DNA from: Streptomyces sp. NBC_01716
Lineage (GTDB): Bacteria; Actinomycetota; Actinomycetes; Streptomycetales; Streptomycetaceae
Direction: 5' to 3'
Assembly (NCBI RefSeq): GCF_036248275.1
Contig: NZ_CP109181.1
Span: 8,184,001 to 8,248,000, forward strand
Length of the DNA: 64,000 nucleotides
Part shown: positions 8,966-17,970 of the stretch, one piece after another
How positions within the stretch are numbered: position 1 is the first letter of the stretch
Layout: every line of letters starts with the position of its first letter
Made by a program: the position numbers and the translations under genes
The notes under the pieces: generated by a model
Told to the model about the DNA's origin: nothing
The model's input: the letters and a program-made list of their open reading frames with translations, nothing else
Databases searched by the model: none

Positions 8966-9313
8966 GCCGCGATCGTGCAGCCGCTCGACAGGCGGCACCG
9001 GCACGCCGGACTGGGGTGTTCACGAGTGGCGCTCACCTGTGGCTCTCCGGCCCGCTCAAGGTCCTTCCCGGGCACCTGGTGATCGTTCCCCGAAACGGCC
9101 CCGCCTCCTGCAGACCGGCGACACTGTCGTCACAGGCACGTATGCGCGTGGCGGCAGTTCGGGGTGCAAGCTGTGTTGTCCACGGACAGTGGGACATCTG
9201 GGTGAGCGGACAGTTCAGGGTTCTGTGTGAGGACAGCTGATCTCCCTGTCCGGTATGACAAATCGTCGCCCGTGCAGCTCAACGATGAGACTGCGTGGGC
9301 ATAGGGTGGCTGG
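8966..9313. other. Gene-free stretch with IS-end-like repeats
   Basis: No credible gene. Three GGACAG units start at 9184, 9208 and 9231, spaced 24 and 23 bases, inside a segment that begins TGTCCACGGACAG. Regularly spaced subterminal repeats of this kind are typical of IS21-family element ends, and a truncated istB lies 450 bases away. The rest (8966-9170) shows nothing recognisable. Confidence 0.4.
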
Positions 9314-9688
9314 GTGTCAGCCGATCGGAATGTGCGGGCCAGGCCCATAGCCGAGTGGCACGGCGTCGTCGACTTTGTGGAGCAAGTGCGACTGCGGCCC
9401 GGGATGTGGGTCCATGGTGGATCGGTGCAGGAGCTGGCCACGATGCTGTTCGGGTACTCCGTCGCGCTTCAGGTCCACGCGCTGGACGAGGAGTTCGACA
9501 CCTTCCACTCCTGCGGACCGTTCGCCCGGTGGCTGAACCGGAAGTACCGCTGGTCAACGGTGCGGGGCTGGGCCAGTGCGATCGAGCAGAATCTGCCCGA
9601 TGAGCCGCCTCTGGAGGCGTTCTTCCGGCTGTTCGACGAGTTCCGGGAGAGCGGGGACGGCCAGGAAGCAGTAATCGGACCGCCCTGA
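9314..9688 (+). CDS. Small hypothetical protein with RPGMW motif, 3' end altered
   Basis: 124 residues from GTG 9314. Unknown function; the VEQVRLRPGMW and LFGYSVALQVH segments resemble small Streptomyces proteins of unknown role. The last 10 or so residues read into the antisense of the truncated istB, so the natural 3' end was probably replaced when the insertion element was rearranged here. It overlaps the istB remnant tail to tail. Confidence 0.5.
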   Translation: MSADRNVRARPIAEWHGVVDFVEQVRLRPGMWVHGGSVQELATMLFGYSVALQVHALDEEFDTFHSCGPFARWLNRKYRWSTVRGWASAIEQNLPDEPPLEAFFRLFDEFRESGDGQEAVIGPP

Positions 9689-10369
9689 CGCCAGCGGCCG
9701 CTCGCTCACGATCATGGAGCGACGTTCGTAGGCGGTATCGATGACGCGGTATAACGCCTCGGCGGCGGCCTGTCCGGACGGGAGCATGCCGATGTCGTCG
9801 ACGACGATCGAATCGCTTCGGGTGATCTTCGCGACGGCCTTGGTGACGGTGTTGTCGACGGTGGCCCGCCCCAGATGTGCGGTCAGCGACTCCAGGGTGA
9901 ACCAGGAGACCTGCATTCCGGCTCCGATGGCCTTGTGGGCCAGGGCCTCGGCGAGATGGCTCTTGCCTGCCCCGGACGGCCCGGCGACAGCCAGATTCTC
10001 CGCGCGGCCGATCCATTCCAGGGTCATCGGCGCGTGCTGAGTTGGCAGCGGGATCGAGGAGTCGGCCTCCTTCCAGGACTCGAAGGTCTTGCCGGAGGGC
10101 AGGCCGGCCTGGCGGTGGTGGTTGCGGCGGGTGGCCTCGTCACGGCCGTGGGCCTCGGCCTCCAGCAGGATCCGCAGGACCTCGGCGGGGTCCCAGCGTT
10201 GCGCGCGGGCGGTGGCGAGCACGTCGGGGGCCGCCGCGCGGAGGTAGGGGAAGCGCATCCGTCGCAGCACCGCGTCCAGCTCGGCTGAGATCGGCGGCGC
10301 CAGGGGCGCGGGTGGGACGGGGGAAGGTGCGGGGATCAGCTCGGGCGGGTCGACGACGGTTGTGGCCAT
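9554..10369 (-). pseudogene. istB: IS21-family helper ATPase IstB, 3'-truncated
   Basis: 271-codon open frame, but IstB similarity covers only 10369 down to about 9690. The AAA+ landmarks are present: AVAGPSGAGKSHLAEAL (Walker A), SIVVDDIG (Walker B) and AYERRSMIV. IstB proteins normally continue about 45 residues beyond this point; here the tail is antisense to the neighbouring hypothetical gene. No complete istA transposase gene lies upstream (higher coordinates), so the element cannot move by itself. It marks a breakpoint inside the catabolic island. Confidence 0.75.
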
Positions 10370-10424
10370 GGGGGGGGGAACTGCCTTTCTGCTGCTGATG
10401 GTTGGGTGTTGCCCGGTCCGGAGA

Positions 10425-10619
10425 TCAGGTGGCCTGGCGGCCGAAGTGGGACCAGGCGCCGGTGCCCGGTTGCACCGAGTGGGCTTCGTCGGCGACGACC
10501 GCGCCGGCCATCTTGACCCGGATCCGGGTGGTGCCGGCCGCGGCGGCCTCGATCAGCCAGGACTTGGCAAGCCGCCACTGAGCGGAGCGATGAGGATCCC
10601 CGACTCCAAGGTCGGCCAA
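10425..10619 (-). pseudogene. Possible 3' remnant of istA
   Basis: A 64-codon frame ending 55 bases upstream of istB, in the position and orientation of the 3' end of istA. The segment IEAAAAGTTRIRVKMAGAVV resembles the C-terminal helix of actinobacterial IS21 transposases. Nothing upstream continues it. The identification is from pattern memory only. Confidence 0.3.
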
Positions 10620-11210
10620 CTGCTGACGCTCCTGGACCGCTCCGGCGTTCCCCAGGCTTCGCGTAGTGCTGGCCGGTCTGCTCCTGTCGGCGTACTACAC
10701 CGGCCGGGCCACCGTCGCCTACACCGGCTGCAGCCCACCCTCTTTCCAGACTCCCGTCCGTCGGCTCGGCTACCGCCTCGCCCTGGACTACAAGGTCAAA
10801 AAGCGTGGCCTGCAAGGCAGTTGGCACCAGGCGCCTCTCGTCGACGACTCCCTGTTCTGCCACGCCACCAGCGGTGCCACCGACGACGGTGTCCGGCTTC
10901 GCGGCGACGTACTCCGCGAGATGATCGAGGCCCGCGAGCCGTACCACCTCAAACTGAAACAGGGCCCCGACTCTCGCGGCGCGATCCGCCTCCAGTGTCC
11001 GGCCGCCGGACCGTCCCCGGCAGTCACCGTTCCCGCCGACTCGGACGCGGACTGGCGTCCTGGCTCACCGAACGCGACGGTCCCGGCGAACTCACCGACG
11101 CCGACTTTGAAGCCACCGGTCCCCTGCCCCCGTACACCTCTCCGGCCATCACGCCGCCGGCAACCTTCAGTGGACGGCATCCGCCGCCGCGTAAAAAACG
11201 ACGACAGCCT
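10613..11210 (+). pseudogene. Frameshifted remnant of a Streptomyces transposase-like gene
   Basis: One frame holds LALDYKVKKRGLQGSWHQAP, an AREPYHLKLKQGPDSRGAIR segment and RLQCPAAGPSP, a conserved stretch I associate with a DDE-transposase-like family frequent in Streptomyces; a different frame near 11060-11200 carries a plausible continuation. There is no intact start or end. It abuts operator S3 at 11215, so an insertion or deletion event brought it up to the importer promoter. Confidence 0.4.
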
Positions 11211-11238
11211 TGACCGGTACCAGAGGTGTGCTTACGAT
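11210..11238 (+). promoter_or_regulatory. Promoter of the importer operon
   Basis: TTGACC (11210-11215), 17 bases, TACGAT (11233-11238): the best sigma-70-type promoter of the island. Start predicted near 11245, giving a leader of about 160 bases before the lipoprotein gene. Confidence 0.6.
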
Positions 11239-11242
11239 ACCG
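11215..11242. promoter_or_regulatory. Operator S3, 28-bp palindrome
   Basis: CGGTACCAGA, 8 bases, TACGATACCG: 7 of 10 arm positions pair. The left arm is identical to that of S2. A third half-site TACC begins at 11250, 12 bases after the TACC at 11238, on the downstream side as in S2. It overlaps the importer promoter from the last base of the -35 to just past the -10. Confidence 0.72.
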
Positions 11243-11407
11243 ATGGCAGTACCCAGTGTGGGCTGGGTCACTCGATCGATCGTGATCGTTAGCGCAGTTC
11301 CGTAGCCCGCGAGTGGCTCCCCCGAGCGACTCGTGTGGTCATCCAACTGCCGCAGGACGGGGCGGACACCTGGTCCGCGCCGACGTGAAACTGAGGGAGG
11401 AGCAGGT

Positions 11408-12571
11408 ATGACGAGAACTCGCATCGCGGCGGTGTGCGGGGCGCTGCTGGCGCTCACGCTGTCGGCGTGTGGCAGCTCGTCGTCGGACGGTCCCACCGGG
11501 TCGACCAGCGACGACGTCATCAAGCAGGCGAAGGCCTCGACGGAGCAGGCCTTCGCCGGCACCGATCGTGCCCTGCCGACCGACGGTCCCGAGGCGCAGG
11601 CCGGCAAGACCGTGTGGGCGCTCGCCTGCAGCACCCAGGCGGCCGGCTGCGTCGTGCCGGCCCAAGGATTCGTCGAGGCCTCGAAGGCGCTCGGGTGGGA
11701 GGCCAAGCTGGTCGACGGCAAGGTTGACCCGGCGGTCTACAACTCCCAACTGCGGGCCGCTGCGGCTGCGAACGTCGATGCCGTCGCCTTGTTCGGCGTC
11801 GATTGCTCCGTGGTCAAGGCCTCGATCGAGGTGGTGCAGGCAGCCGGCGTCAAGGTTTACGGCGGCAACGCGCTCGACTGCGACGACAAGTTCAGCGACG
11901 GTGGCAAGCCCCTGTTCGACGAGTACCTACGGTTCAACCAGGACCTGATCTCGTACGAGGACTACATGAGCACCTTCGTCGGCCCCACGATCGCCGACTG
12001 GGGCATCGCCGAGACCGACGGCACGGCGGAGGTCATCCTGATGCGCCAGGACGACAATGCCACCCTCCGGATGGTCGGAGACGCCCAGGCCGGCCGCCTC
12101 GCTGAGTGCGACGGATGCGTGGTCCACGAGGTGACGTTCACTTCTGTTGACCTGTTCGGCGGGAAGCTCCAGGGCAAGGCCGCCGCCGCGCTCCAGCAGT
12201 TCCCGAACGCGGACGTCGTCATGGTTCCCGCCGACTCGGCGATCACCCTCGGAGTGGGGGCGGCTGTCGACCAAGCGCGCCAGGGCGGGCGTGAGGACCT
12301 ACTGCTCGCGGGCAACGAGGGTGTTGCCTCGTCGATCACCCTGATTCGCAACGGGACGCAGTCCTACGCGGTCGGCCGGCCGCTCACCTGGACCGGCTGG
12401 GCTGCGGCGGACGGCCTGAACCGGCTCTTCGCCGGCGAAGAGCCGGTCGATTCGGGCATGGGCATCGGCAGCATGGACGCCGAGCACCTCCCCGACGGCG
12501 ACGTGTACGACGGCAACCCGGCATCGTCGGGCTACCAGGAGAACTACAAGAAGATCTGGGGAGTGGACTGA
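11408..12571 (+). CDS. ABC importer substrate-binding lipoprotein (periplasmic-binding type 1)
   Basis: 387 residues from ATG 11408 with GGGAGGAGC upstream. A lipoprotein signal ends at the lipobox LSAC (Cys21), so the protein is anchored outside the membrane. The body has the two-lobed sugar-binding (RbsB-like) pattern: ANVDAVALFGVDCS, YGGNALDCD, NADVVMVPADSAITLG, LLLAGNEG. The neighbours are RbsA- and RbsC-like ATPase and permease genes with overlapping or abutting ends. In catabolic clusters this importer class also carries aromatic, terpenoid or steroid-type acids, so the ligand need not be a sugar. Confidence 0.88.
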   Translation: MTRTRIAAVCGALLALTLSACGSSSSDGPTGSTSDDVIKQAKASTEQAFAGTDRALPTDGPEAQAGKTVWALACSTQAAGCVVPAQGFVEASKALGWEAKLVDGKVDPAVYNSQLRAAAAANVDAVALFGVDCSVVKASIEVVQAAGVKVYGGNALDCDDKFSDGGKPLFDEYLRFNQDLISYEDYMSTFVGPTIADWGIAETDGTAEVILMRQDDNATLRMVGDAQAGRLAECDGCVVHEVTFTSVDLFGGKLQGKAAAALQQFPNADVVMVPADSAITLGVGAAVDQARQGGREDLLLAGNEGVASSITLIRNGTQSYAVGRPLTWTGWAAADGLNRLFAGEEPVDSGMGIGSMDAEHLPDGDVYDGNPASSGYQENYKKIWGVD

Positions 12572-14110
12572 GTGGTCGACGCCACCTCCGGGAGGCGGGC
12601 GAGCGCTCTGGCGCTCGCACACCTCTCCAAGACCTTCCCCGGCACGCGAGCCCTCGCGGACGTCAGCTTCTCGGTCGCGCCCGGCCACTTCCACGCACTC
12701 GTAGGCGGCAACGGCTCAGGGAAGTCCACGCTCATCAAGATCCTCGCCGGCGTCTACAGCGCCGACCGGTGTGGGTCGCTCCACCTGGGTGACGAGAGCT
12801 TCGACGTCGAGCAGCTGACGCCGCGCTGGTCCCGGGAGGCAGGCATCAGGTTCGTCCACCAGGACCTCGGCTTGTTCCCGGAGCTGACCGTGACAGAGAA
12901 CGTCCTCGCCGGCAGTCCTTTCCCCCGGCGGCTCGGCGGCATCGACTGGTCCGAGGCACGCCGATCGGTCCAGCTACTGCTGGACGCGCTCGAGATCCCT
13001 GTCCACGCGCGGTCCCTCGTGCGTGACCTGCGACCTGCCGACCAGACGCTCATCGCGGTGGCGCGCTGCCTGCGCGACCGCGACTCCGGCGGCGTCGGTT
13101 TGCTCGTCCTGGACGAGCCGACGACGCGCCTGCCCGCCGACGAGGTGGACGGCCTGCTTCAGCGGCTGCGGGCCTACAGCAGTCGGGGCCAGAGCATCCT
13201 CTACGTCACGCACCGGCTCGACGAGGTTCTCGGCTATGCCGACACCGTGACGGTGCTGCGCGACGGCCGCCACGTCGACACCCGCCCCGCGGCCCAGCAC
13301 GATCGCGAGAGTCTGGTGGCGCACATAGCAGGACACGCGCCCGCGGAGCGACAGCGCCGGCCGCGGACTTCCTTCGGACCGGCCGTGCTCTCGGTCGAAG
13401 GCCTGCGGGGTGGTCCCCTGGAGAACGTCACCTTCGATATCCGCGCCGGGGAGGTCGTGGCCCTGGCCGGGTTGGTCGGCAGCGGCCGGACCAGCGTGAT
13501 GCAGAACGTCATGGGAGCAGTCAAGCCGCGGGGAGGCTCGGTCTCAGTGAGCGGCCGACGGCTCCGGTCCGGGCACGTCGCCGAGGCGATCTCGCGTGGC
13601 CTCGCGCTCGTCCCCGAGGAACGGGCGCGCGACGGTGCGTTCCTGTCCCTGTCGGTGACCGAGAACCTCTCGGCGTCGACGATCGGCCGGTACCGGCGCG
13701 GTGGCTGGTTGCGGCGCACCGACGAGCGCGGGGATGCCGAGCGCGACATCGACACTTACGGCATCAAGGGAACGGCGGACGCACCGATCGCCCGGTTGTC
13801 GGGCGGGAACCAGCAGAAGGCCGTGATGGCGCGGGCGATGAGGTCCGCCCCGGTCGTCCTCCTCCTGGACGAGCCGACGCAGGGGGTCGACGTCGGTGCA
13901 CGGGCCGACATCTACGCCCAGATCGACGCGGCCGTCGCCGGCGGTGCGGGAGTGCTCCTTGCGACGTCCGACCTCGATGAGTTGCTCCATCTCGCCGACC
14001 GGGTGCTCGTGCTTGCCGACGGCCGCATCACAAGCGAGGCCTCGGGTCCGGATATCACCCGCACATGGATCTTCGACAACGTCTACCCGCACGAAAAGGC
14101 ATCGACATGA
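12572..14110 (+). CDS. Sugar-type ABC importer ATPase with two nucleotide-binding domains
   Basis: 512 residues from GTG 12572, which directly follows the lipoprotein stop. Domain 1 has Walker A ALVGGNGSGKST (about 43-53) and Walker B LLVLDEPTTRL but a degenerate signature (RDLRPADQTLIAVA). Domain 2 has a degenerate Walker A (LVGSGRTSVMQ) but a good signature RLSGGNQQKAVMARA and Walker B VVLLLDEPTQGVD. This asymmetric pair is the norm for the RbsA/MglA family. It powers the importer with the permease encoded next. Confidence 0.9.
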   Translation: MVDATSGRRASALALAHLSKTFPGTRALADVSFSVAPGHFHALVGGNGSGKSTLIKILAGVYSADRCGSLHLGDESFDVEQLTPRWSREAGIRFVHQDLGLFPELTVTENVLAGSPFPRRLGGIDWSEARRSVQLLLDALEIPVHARSLVRDLRPADQTLIAVARCLRDRDSGGVGLLVLDEPTTRLPADEVDGLLQRLRAYSSRGQSILYVTHRLDEVLGYADTVTVLRDGRHVDTRPAAQHDRESLVAHIAGHAPAERQRRPRTSFGPAVLSVEGLRGGPLENVTFDIRAGEVVALAGLVGSGRTSVMQNVMGAVKPRGGSVSVSGRRLRSGHVAEAISRGLALVPEERARDGAFLSLSVTENLSASTIGRYRRGGWLRRTDERGDAERDIDTYGIKGTADAPIARLSGGNQQKAVMARAMRSAPVVLLLDEPTQGVDVGARADIYAQIDAAVAGGAGVLLATSDLDELLHLADRVLVLADGRITSEASGPDITRTWIFDNVYPHEKAST

Positions 14111-15162
14111 CATCCCAGCACGCCCGTACCACCCTCGAGATGCCGACCGGGAAGCCACCCGCCGAGGACAACGCCGTGACGACAACGAATGGATGGCGCC
14201 CGTCGCTCCTGCGCCTGACCGAGCGTTTCGGACTCGTGATGCTGCTGCTGGGCGTCGCGATCTACTTCGCCCTCAACCCTGCCACGTCGGCGACGTTCCC
14301 CACGGTGTCGAATTTCCGCAACATCGTGGCCAACGACTCGGTGCTGATCCTGGCGGCGCTCGCCGCCCTGATCCCCTTGGTGGCGCACCGCTTCGACCTC
14401 TCGGTAGGAGCGATCGTGGCACTGACGTCGATCGCCGCGGCCAAGGCGACCACCTCGATGGAGCTGCCGATCCTCGTCGGCGTGGTCATCGCCGTGACGA
14501 TCGGTGCGCTGGTTGGGCTGGCGAACGGGATCCTCATCGCGTACTTCCGGGCCAACTCGCTCGTCATCACCCTCGGCATGGCCACCCTGCTCGGGGGCGT
14601 GGCGTCCGCGTGGTCCGGCCATCAGACCATCGTCGGCGTCCCCGTGACCCTCACGAACTTCGGCAACGGCCTGTGGTTCGGCGTCCCGCGGCCGGTGTAC
14701 CTCGTCATCGTGGCCGCACTGGCGGTGTCCTTCCTCCTCGGGCTGACGATCTTCGGGCGGCGTCTGTTGTCGGTGGGTGTCAACGAGACGGCGGCACACC
14801 TCGTGGGCCTGCCGGTCCAGCGCACGGTCGCTCTGGCCTTCGTCGCCTCGGGCGCGCTCGCCGGCCTGGCGGGTGCTCTGCTCCTTGCCCGGACCGGTAG
14901 CGCGGCCTCCGGGGTCGGGGTGGGCTACCTGCTTCCGGCGCTCGCTGCGATCTTCCTGGGGTCGACCACCATCTGCCCGGGGCGCTATACCGTCGCGGGC
15001 ACTCTCGTCGGCGTGTTCTTCGTCGCCATCAGCATCAACGGCTTGACCCTCGCGGGAGCGGCCGACTGGGTCGAGCCCGCGTTCAACGGCGGCGCCGTCA
15101 TCGTCGCGGTGGCGGTCTCCTCGCTGCTGACCCACCGTCGCCTGACGGGTGCGTCGCGATGA
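14107..15162 (+). CDS. ABC importer permease (RbsC-like)
   Basis: 351 residues from ATG 14107, which overlaps the ATPase stop as ATGA; a start at 14065 is possible but would lie inside the ATPase gene. Many hydrophobic helices, with the conserved LALAALIPLVAHRFDLSVGA region and GRRLLSVGVNETAAHLVGLP that couples to the ATPase in the BPD_transp_2 family. A long polar N-terminus (about 45 residues) precedes the first helix. Only one permease gene is present, so it likely acts as a homodimer. Confidence 0.9.
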   Translation: MTSQHARTTLEMPTGKPPAEDNAVTTTNGWRPSLLRLTERFGLVMLLLGVAIYFALNPATSATFPTVSNFRNIVANDSVLILAALAALIPLVAHRFDLSVGAIVALTSIAAAKATTSMELPILVGVVIAVTIGALVGLANGILIAYFRANSLVITLGMATLLGGVASAWSGHQTIVGVPVTLTNFGNGLWFGVPRPVYLVIVAALAVSFLLGLTIFGRRLLSVGVNETAAHLVGLPVQRTVALAFVASGALAGLAGALLLARTGSAASGVGVGYLLPALAAIFLGSTTICPGRYTVAGTLVGVFFVAISINGLTLAGAADWVEPAFNGGAVIVAVAVSSLLTHRRLTGASR

Positions 15163-16319
15163 TCGCCTCGTACGAGCTCGACGCGGAGGAGACCGCGATT
15201 GTCGCCCTGGTCCGCGACTGGGTCGACCGCGAGGTCAAACCCGTGGTCCAGGAACTGGAGCACGCCAACACCTACCCCGGGAAGCTCATCGACCAGATGA
15301 AGCAGATGGGCATCTACGGCCTGGCCATCCCCGAGCCGTGGAACGACGCCGGGGTGAGCGCGCCGTGCTACGCCGCGGTCACCGAGGAGCTCGCCCGCGG
15401 ATGGATGAGCCTCGCCGGTGCGATGGGCGGCCACAGCGTCGTGGCGAAGCTCCTGATCGACCACGGCACGCAGGAGCAGAAGGACCACTACCTGCCGCGC
15501 ATGGCGACCGGTGAGATCCGCGCGACGATGGCGCTGACCGAGCCGGGAGGGGGTTCTGACCTGCAGGCCATGCGCACGACGGCCCGCAAGGAGGGCGACG
15601 ACTACGTCGTCAACGGCTCCAAGACCTGGATCACGAACGCGCGGCGCTCCCAGCTCGTGGCGCTCCTGTGTCGCACAGACCCGGACGCGGAGCCCGTGCA
15701 CCGGGGCATCAGCATCCTGCTGGTCGAAAAGGGGCCGGGCTTCGAGGTCTCCCGTGATCTGCCGAAGCTCGGCTACAAGGGAGTCGAGAGCTGCGGGCTC
15801 TCCTTCGACGGGTACCGTACCCGGCAGAGCAGCCTGCTCGGGACCGAGGAGGGCCAAGGGTTCGCGCAGATGATGCGTGGTCTCGAAATCGGTCGCATCC
15901 AGGTTGCCTCGCGTGCGCTGGGCGTCGGCGCCGCGGCCCTCGAGGACGCGCTGCGCTACAGCCAGGAGCGCGAGAGCTTCGGCAAGCAGATCTGGGAGCA
16001 CCAGTCGATCGGCAACTACCTGGCCGACATGGCCACGCAGCTGACCGCGGCCCGTCAGCTCGTGCAGTACGCAGCGCGGCGCTTCGACTCCGGTGAGCGC
16101 TCCGACATGGAGGCCGGCATGGCCAAGCTCTTCGCATCCGAGGTGGCCATGAAGATCGCCCTCGACGCGGTGCGCATTCACGGTGGTTACGGCTACTCCA
16201 CCGAGTACGACGTGGAGCGGTACTTCCGGGACGCGCCGCTCATGATTGTCGGCGAGGGTACCAACGAGATCCAGAAGAACGTCATCGCCCGCCAACTCGT
16301 CAAACGGAACCCGGCCTGA
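15159..16319 (+). CDS. Acyl-CoA dehydrogenase
   Basis: 386 residues, normal for the family, start overlapping the permease stop (ATGA). FAD-binding motifs TEPGGGSDLQAMRT and TWITNARRS lie mid-protein; the C-terminal VGEGTNEIQKNVIAR contains the position of the catalytic Glu (GEGTNE). It would introduce an alpha-beta double bond into an acyl-CoA, supplying the substrate for the MaoC-type hydratase two genes further on. It is shorter than true methylsuccinyl-CoA dehydrogenases, so that specific assignment remains open. Confidence 0.9.
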   Translation: MIASYELDAEETAIVALVRDWVDREVKPVVQELEHANTYPGKLIDQMKQMGIYGLAIPEPWNDAGVSAPCYAAVTEELARGWMSLAGAMGGHSVVAKLLIDHGTQEQKDHYLPRMATGEIRATMALTEPGGGSDLQAMRTTARKEGDDYVVNGSKTWITNARRSQLVALLCRTDPDAEPVHRGISILLVEKGPGFEVSRDLPKLGYKGVESCGLSFDGYRTRQSSLLGTEEGQGFAQMMRGLEIGRIQVASRALGVGAAALEDALRYSQERESFGKQIWEHQSIGNYLADMATQLTAARQLVQYAARRFDSGERSDMEAGMAKLFASEVAMKIALDAVRIHGGYGYSTEYDVERYFRDAPLMIVGEGTNEIQKNVIARQLVKRNPA

Positions 16320-16795
16320 TGGGCGTGAGCAACCGCACGTGGCTGTTCGTCCCCGCCACGACCCCACAGCGGTTCGCCGGCGCCGCGGCCTCCGGTGCCG
16401 ACGCCGTGATCCTCGACCTCGAGGACGCCGTCGGTGTCGATGCCAAGGACTCGGCCCCTGGGTCGGCTGCGGCGTGGCTCTCGAACGCAGGCCGGGCCTG
16501 GGTGCGGGTCAACGCGACCGGCACGCCATGGCACGACGACGACGTCGCGGCAGACCTCGTCGCCGCAGAGGCCCGACGGTCCCGCGCGCTCGGGTTCGGC
16601 GGGAAGCTCTGCATCCATCCTGCCCAGCTGGAGGCGGTGGCGCGGGTGTTCGCGCCGACCGCAGAGCAGCTGGCGTGGGCTCGCGGCGTCGTCGAGGCAG
16701 CCGCGGCCGCAGGTGGAGGCGTGGCCACCGGTCCCGATGGTCACATGATCGACAAGCCCGTGATCGATCGCGCACGCGCGATCCTGCGGGACTGA
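16319..16795 (+). pseudogene. CitE/HpcH-like lyase with an internal deletion
   Basis: 158 residues, while citramalyl-CoA lyase-like CitE proteins have about 270-300. The N-terminal part is intact (RTWLFVPATTP, ADAVILDLEDAV, VRVNATGTPWHDDD, to residue 75) and so is the C-terminal part (ALGFGGKLCIHPAQ, from residue 90). The middle of the TIM barrel, about 115 residues with the metal-binding Glu and Asp, is missing, yet the reading frame is kept. Junction near 16544-16565. The full-length enzyme would split a citramalyl- or malyl-type CoA into acetyl-CoA and a 2-oxoacid; this version is unlikely to do so. The start overlaps the dehydrogenase stop, so it is still translated with the operon. Confidence 0.75.
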
Positions 16796-16812
16796 GCAGG
16801 AGGGGATCCCGC

Positions 16813-17970
16813 ATGCTTCCTCTGGAGGGACTCACCGTCGTGTCGCTCGAGCAGGCCGTGGCCGCACCGTTCGCGACCCGGCATCTCGCCGACCTCGGCG
16901 CCCGCGTCATCAAGGTCGAGCGACCCGGCGCGGGCGACTTCGCCCGCGGCTACGACCGCACCGTGCACGGAGACTCCAGCTACTTCGTGTGGCTCAACCG
17001 CGGCAAGGAGTCGATCGAGCTCGACATCAAGGCGCCCGGGGACCGCGCTGTGCTCGACGCCATGATCGCCTCGGCCGACGTCGTCGTGCAAAACCTTGTG
17101 CCGGGTGCCGTGGAACGTCTCGGCCTGGACGCGGCGAGCCTCCGAGCACAGCGCCCGGAGCTGATCCACTGCTCGATCTCGGGGTACGGCACCGCGGGGC
17201 CGTACCGGAGCAAGAAGGCCTACGACCTGTTGGTGCAGTGCGAGACCGGGCTGCTGATTGCCACAGGTACGCCCGACACCCCCAGCAAGGTCGGCACTTC
17301 GGTCGCCGACATCGCTACGGGGATGTACGCGTACTCTGGCGTTCTCGCCGCACTGCTGCGGCGTGCGACGCAAGGAATCGGCGCCACGATCGAGGTCGCG
17401 ATGATCGATGCGCTGGGCGAGTGGATGAGCCAGCCCGCTTATCACGCGGTGCACGGAGGCACCGAGACGCGTCGCACTGGCGCGAAGCACGCCTCGATCG
17501 CACCGTACGGCCCCTACCCCGCCGGCGATGGAAACCTCGTGTTCCTCGGGGTCCAGAACGACCGCGAGTGGGCGAGGCTCTGCACCGATGTCCTGCACCG
17601 GCCGGAGCTCGTCACGGACCCGAGGTTCGTCGGCAATCCCGAGCGCGTGGAGAACGACGAGCAGATCACTCCGGTTGTCGCCGAGGCCTTCGCCGGTATC
17701 GATGCCGAGGAGATCGTCGCGCGCCTCGACGCGGCGGGCATCGCCTGCGCGCGCTTGCGGGCACCCTCCGAGCTTATGGCCCACCCACAGCTCCAGGCTC
17801 GCGACCGATGGCGCGAGGTTCGGACCCCGGGTGGCGTGATTTCCGCGATGCTGCCGCCGGTGTCAGTGGACGGTCAGGAGTCGCGCATGGGTGACGTCCC
17901 GCGCCTTGGTGAGCACAACGCGGCGCTACGCGCCGAGTTCGCAACCGGGCGTACCGAGGTCTCCGCGTGA
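16813..17970 (+). CDS. CaiB/BaiF family III CoA-transferase (mesaconate/itaconate type?)
   Basis: 385 residues from ATG 16813, with AGGAGGGG 10 bases upstream; the extra N-terminal frame is antisense-like and not used. Motifs: SLEQAVAAPFATRHLADLGA, ARVIKVERPGAGDFARG, and KKAYDLLVQCETGL, whose Asp forms the aspartyl-CoA intermediate. The KAYDLLVQ form is that of true transferases rather than racemases. Its placement between the CitE-like and mesaconyl-CoA hydratase-like genes suggests transfer of CoA to mesaconate, itaconate or a similar dicarboxylate, or C1-to-C4 intramolecular transfer (inference). Confidence 0.82.
   Translation: MLPLEGLTVVSLEQAVAAPFATRHLADLGARVIKVERPGAGDFARGYDRTVHGDSSYFVWLNRGKESIELDIKAPGDRAVLDAMIASADVVVQNLVPGAVERLGLDAASLRAQRPELIHCSISGYGTAGPYRSKKAYDLLVQCETGLLIATGTPDTPSKVGTSVADIATGMYAYSGVLAALLRRATQGIGATIEVAMIDALGEWMSQPAYHAVHGGTETRRTGAKHASIAPYGPYPAGDGNLVFLGVQNDREWARLCTDVLHRPELVTDPRFVGNPERVENDEQITPVVAEAFAGIDAEEIVARLDAAGIACARLRAPSELMAHPQLQARDRWREVRTPGGVISAMLPPVSVDGQESRMGDVPRLGEHNAALRAEFATGRTEVSA

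Noticed and set aside
10336..10947. A 203-codon reverse-strand frame upstream of istB considered as istA
   Set aside because: It is in a different frame from the istA-like tail and has no transposase motifs such as an integrase DDE core.
15810..15822. GGGTACCGTACCC, a GGTAC-rich inverted repeat that recalls the island operators
   Set aside because: It lies inside the acyl-CoA dehydrogenase gene and lacks the CGGTA-N18-TACC spacing.
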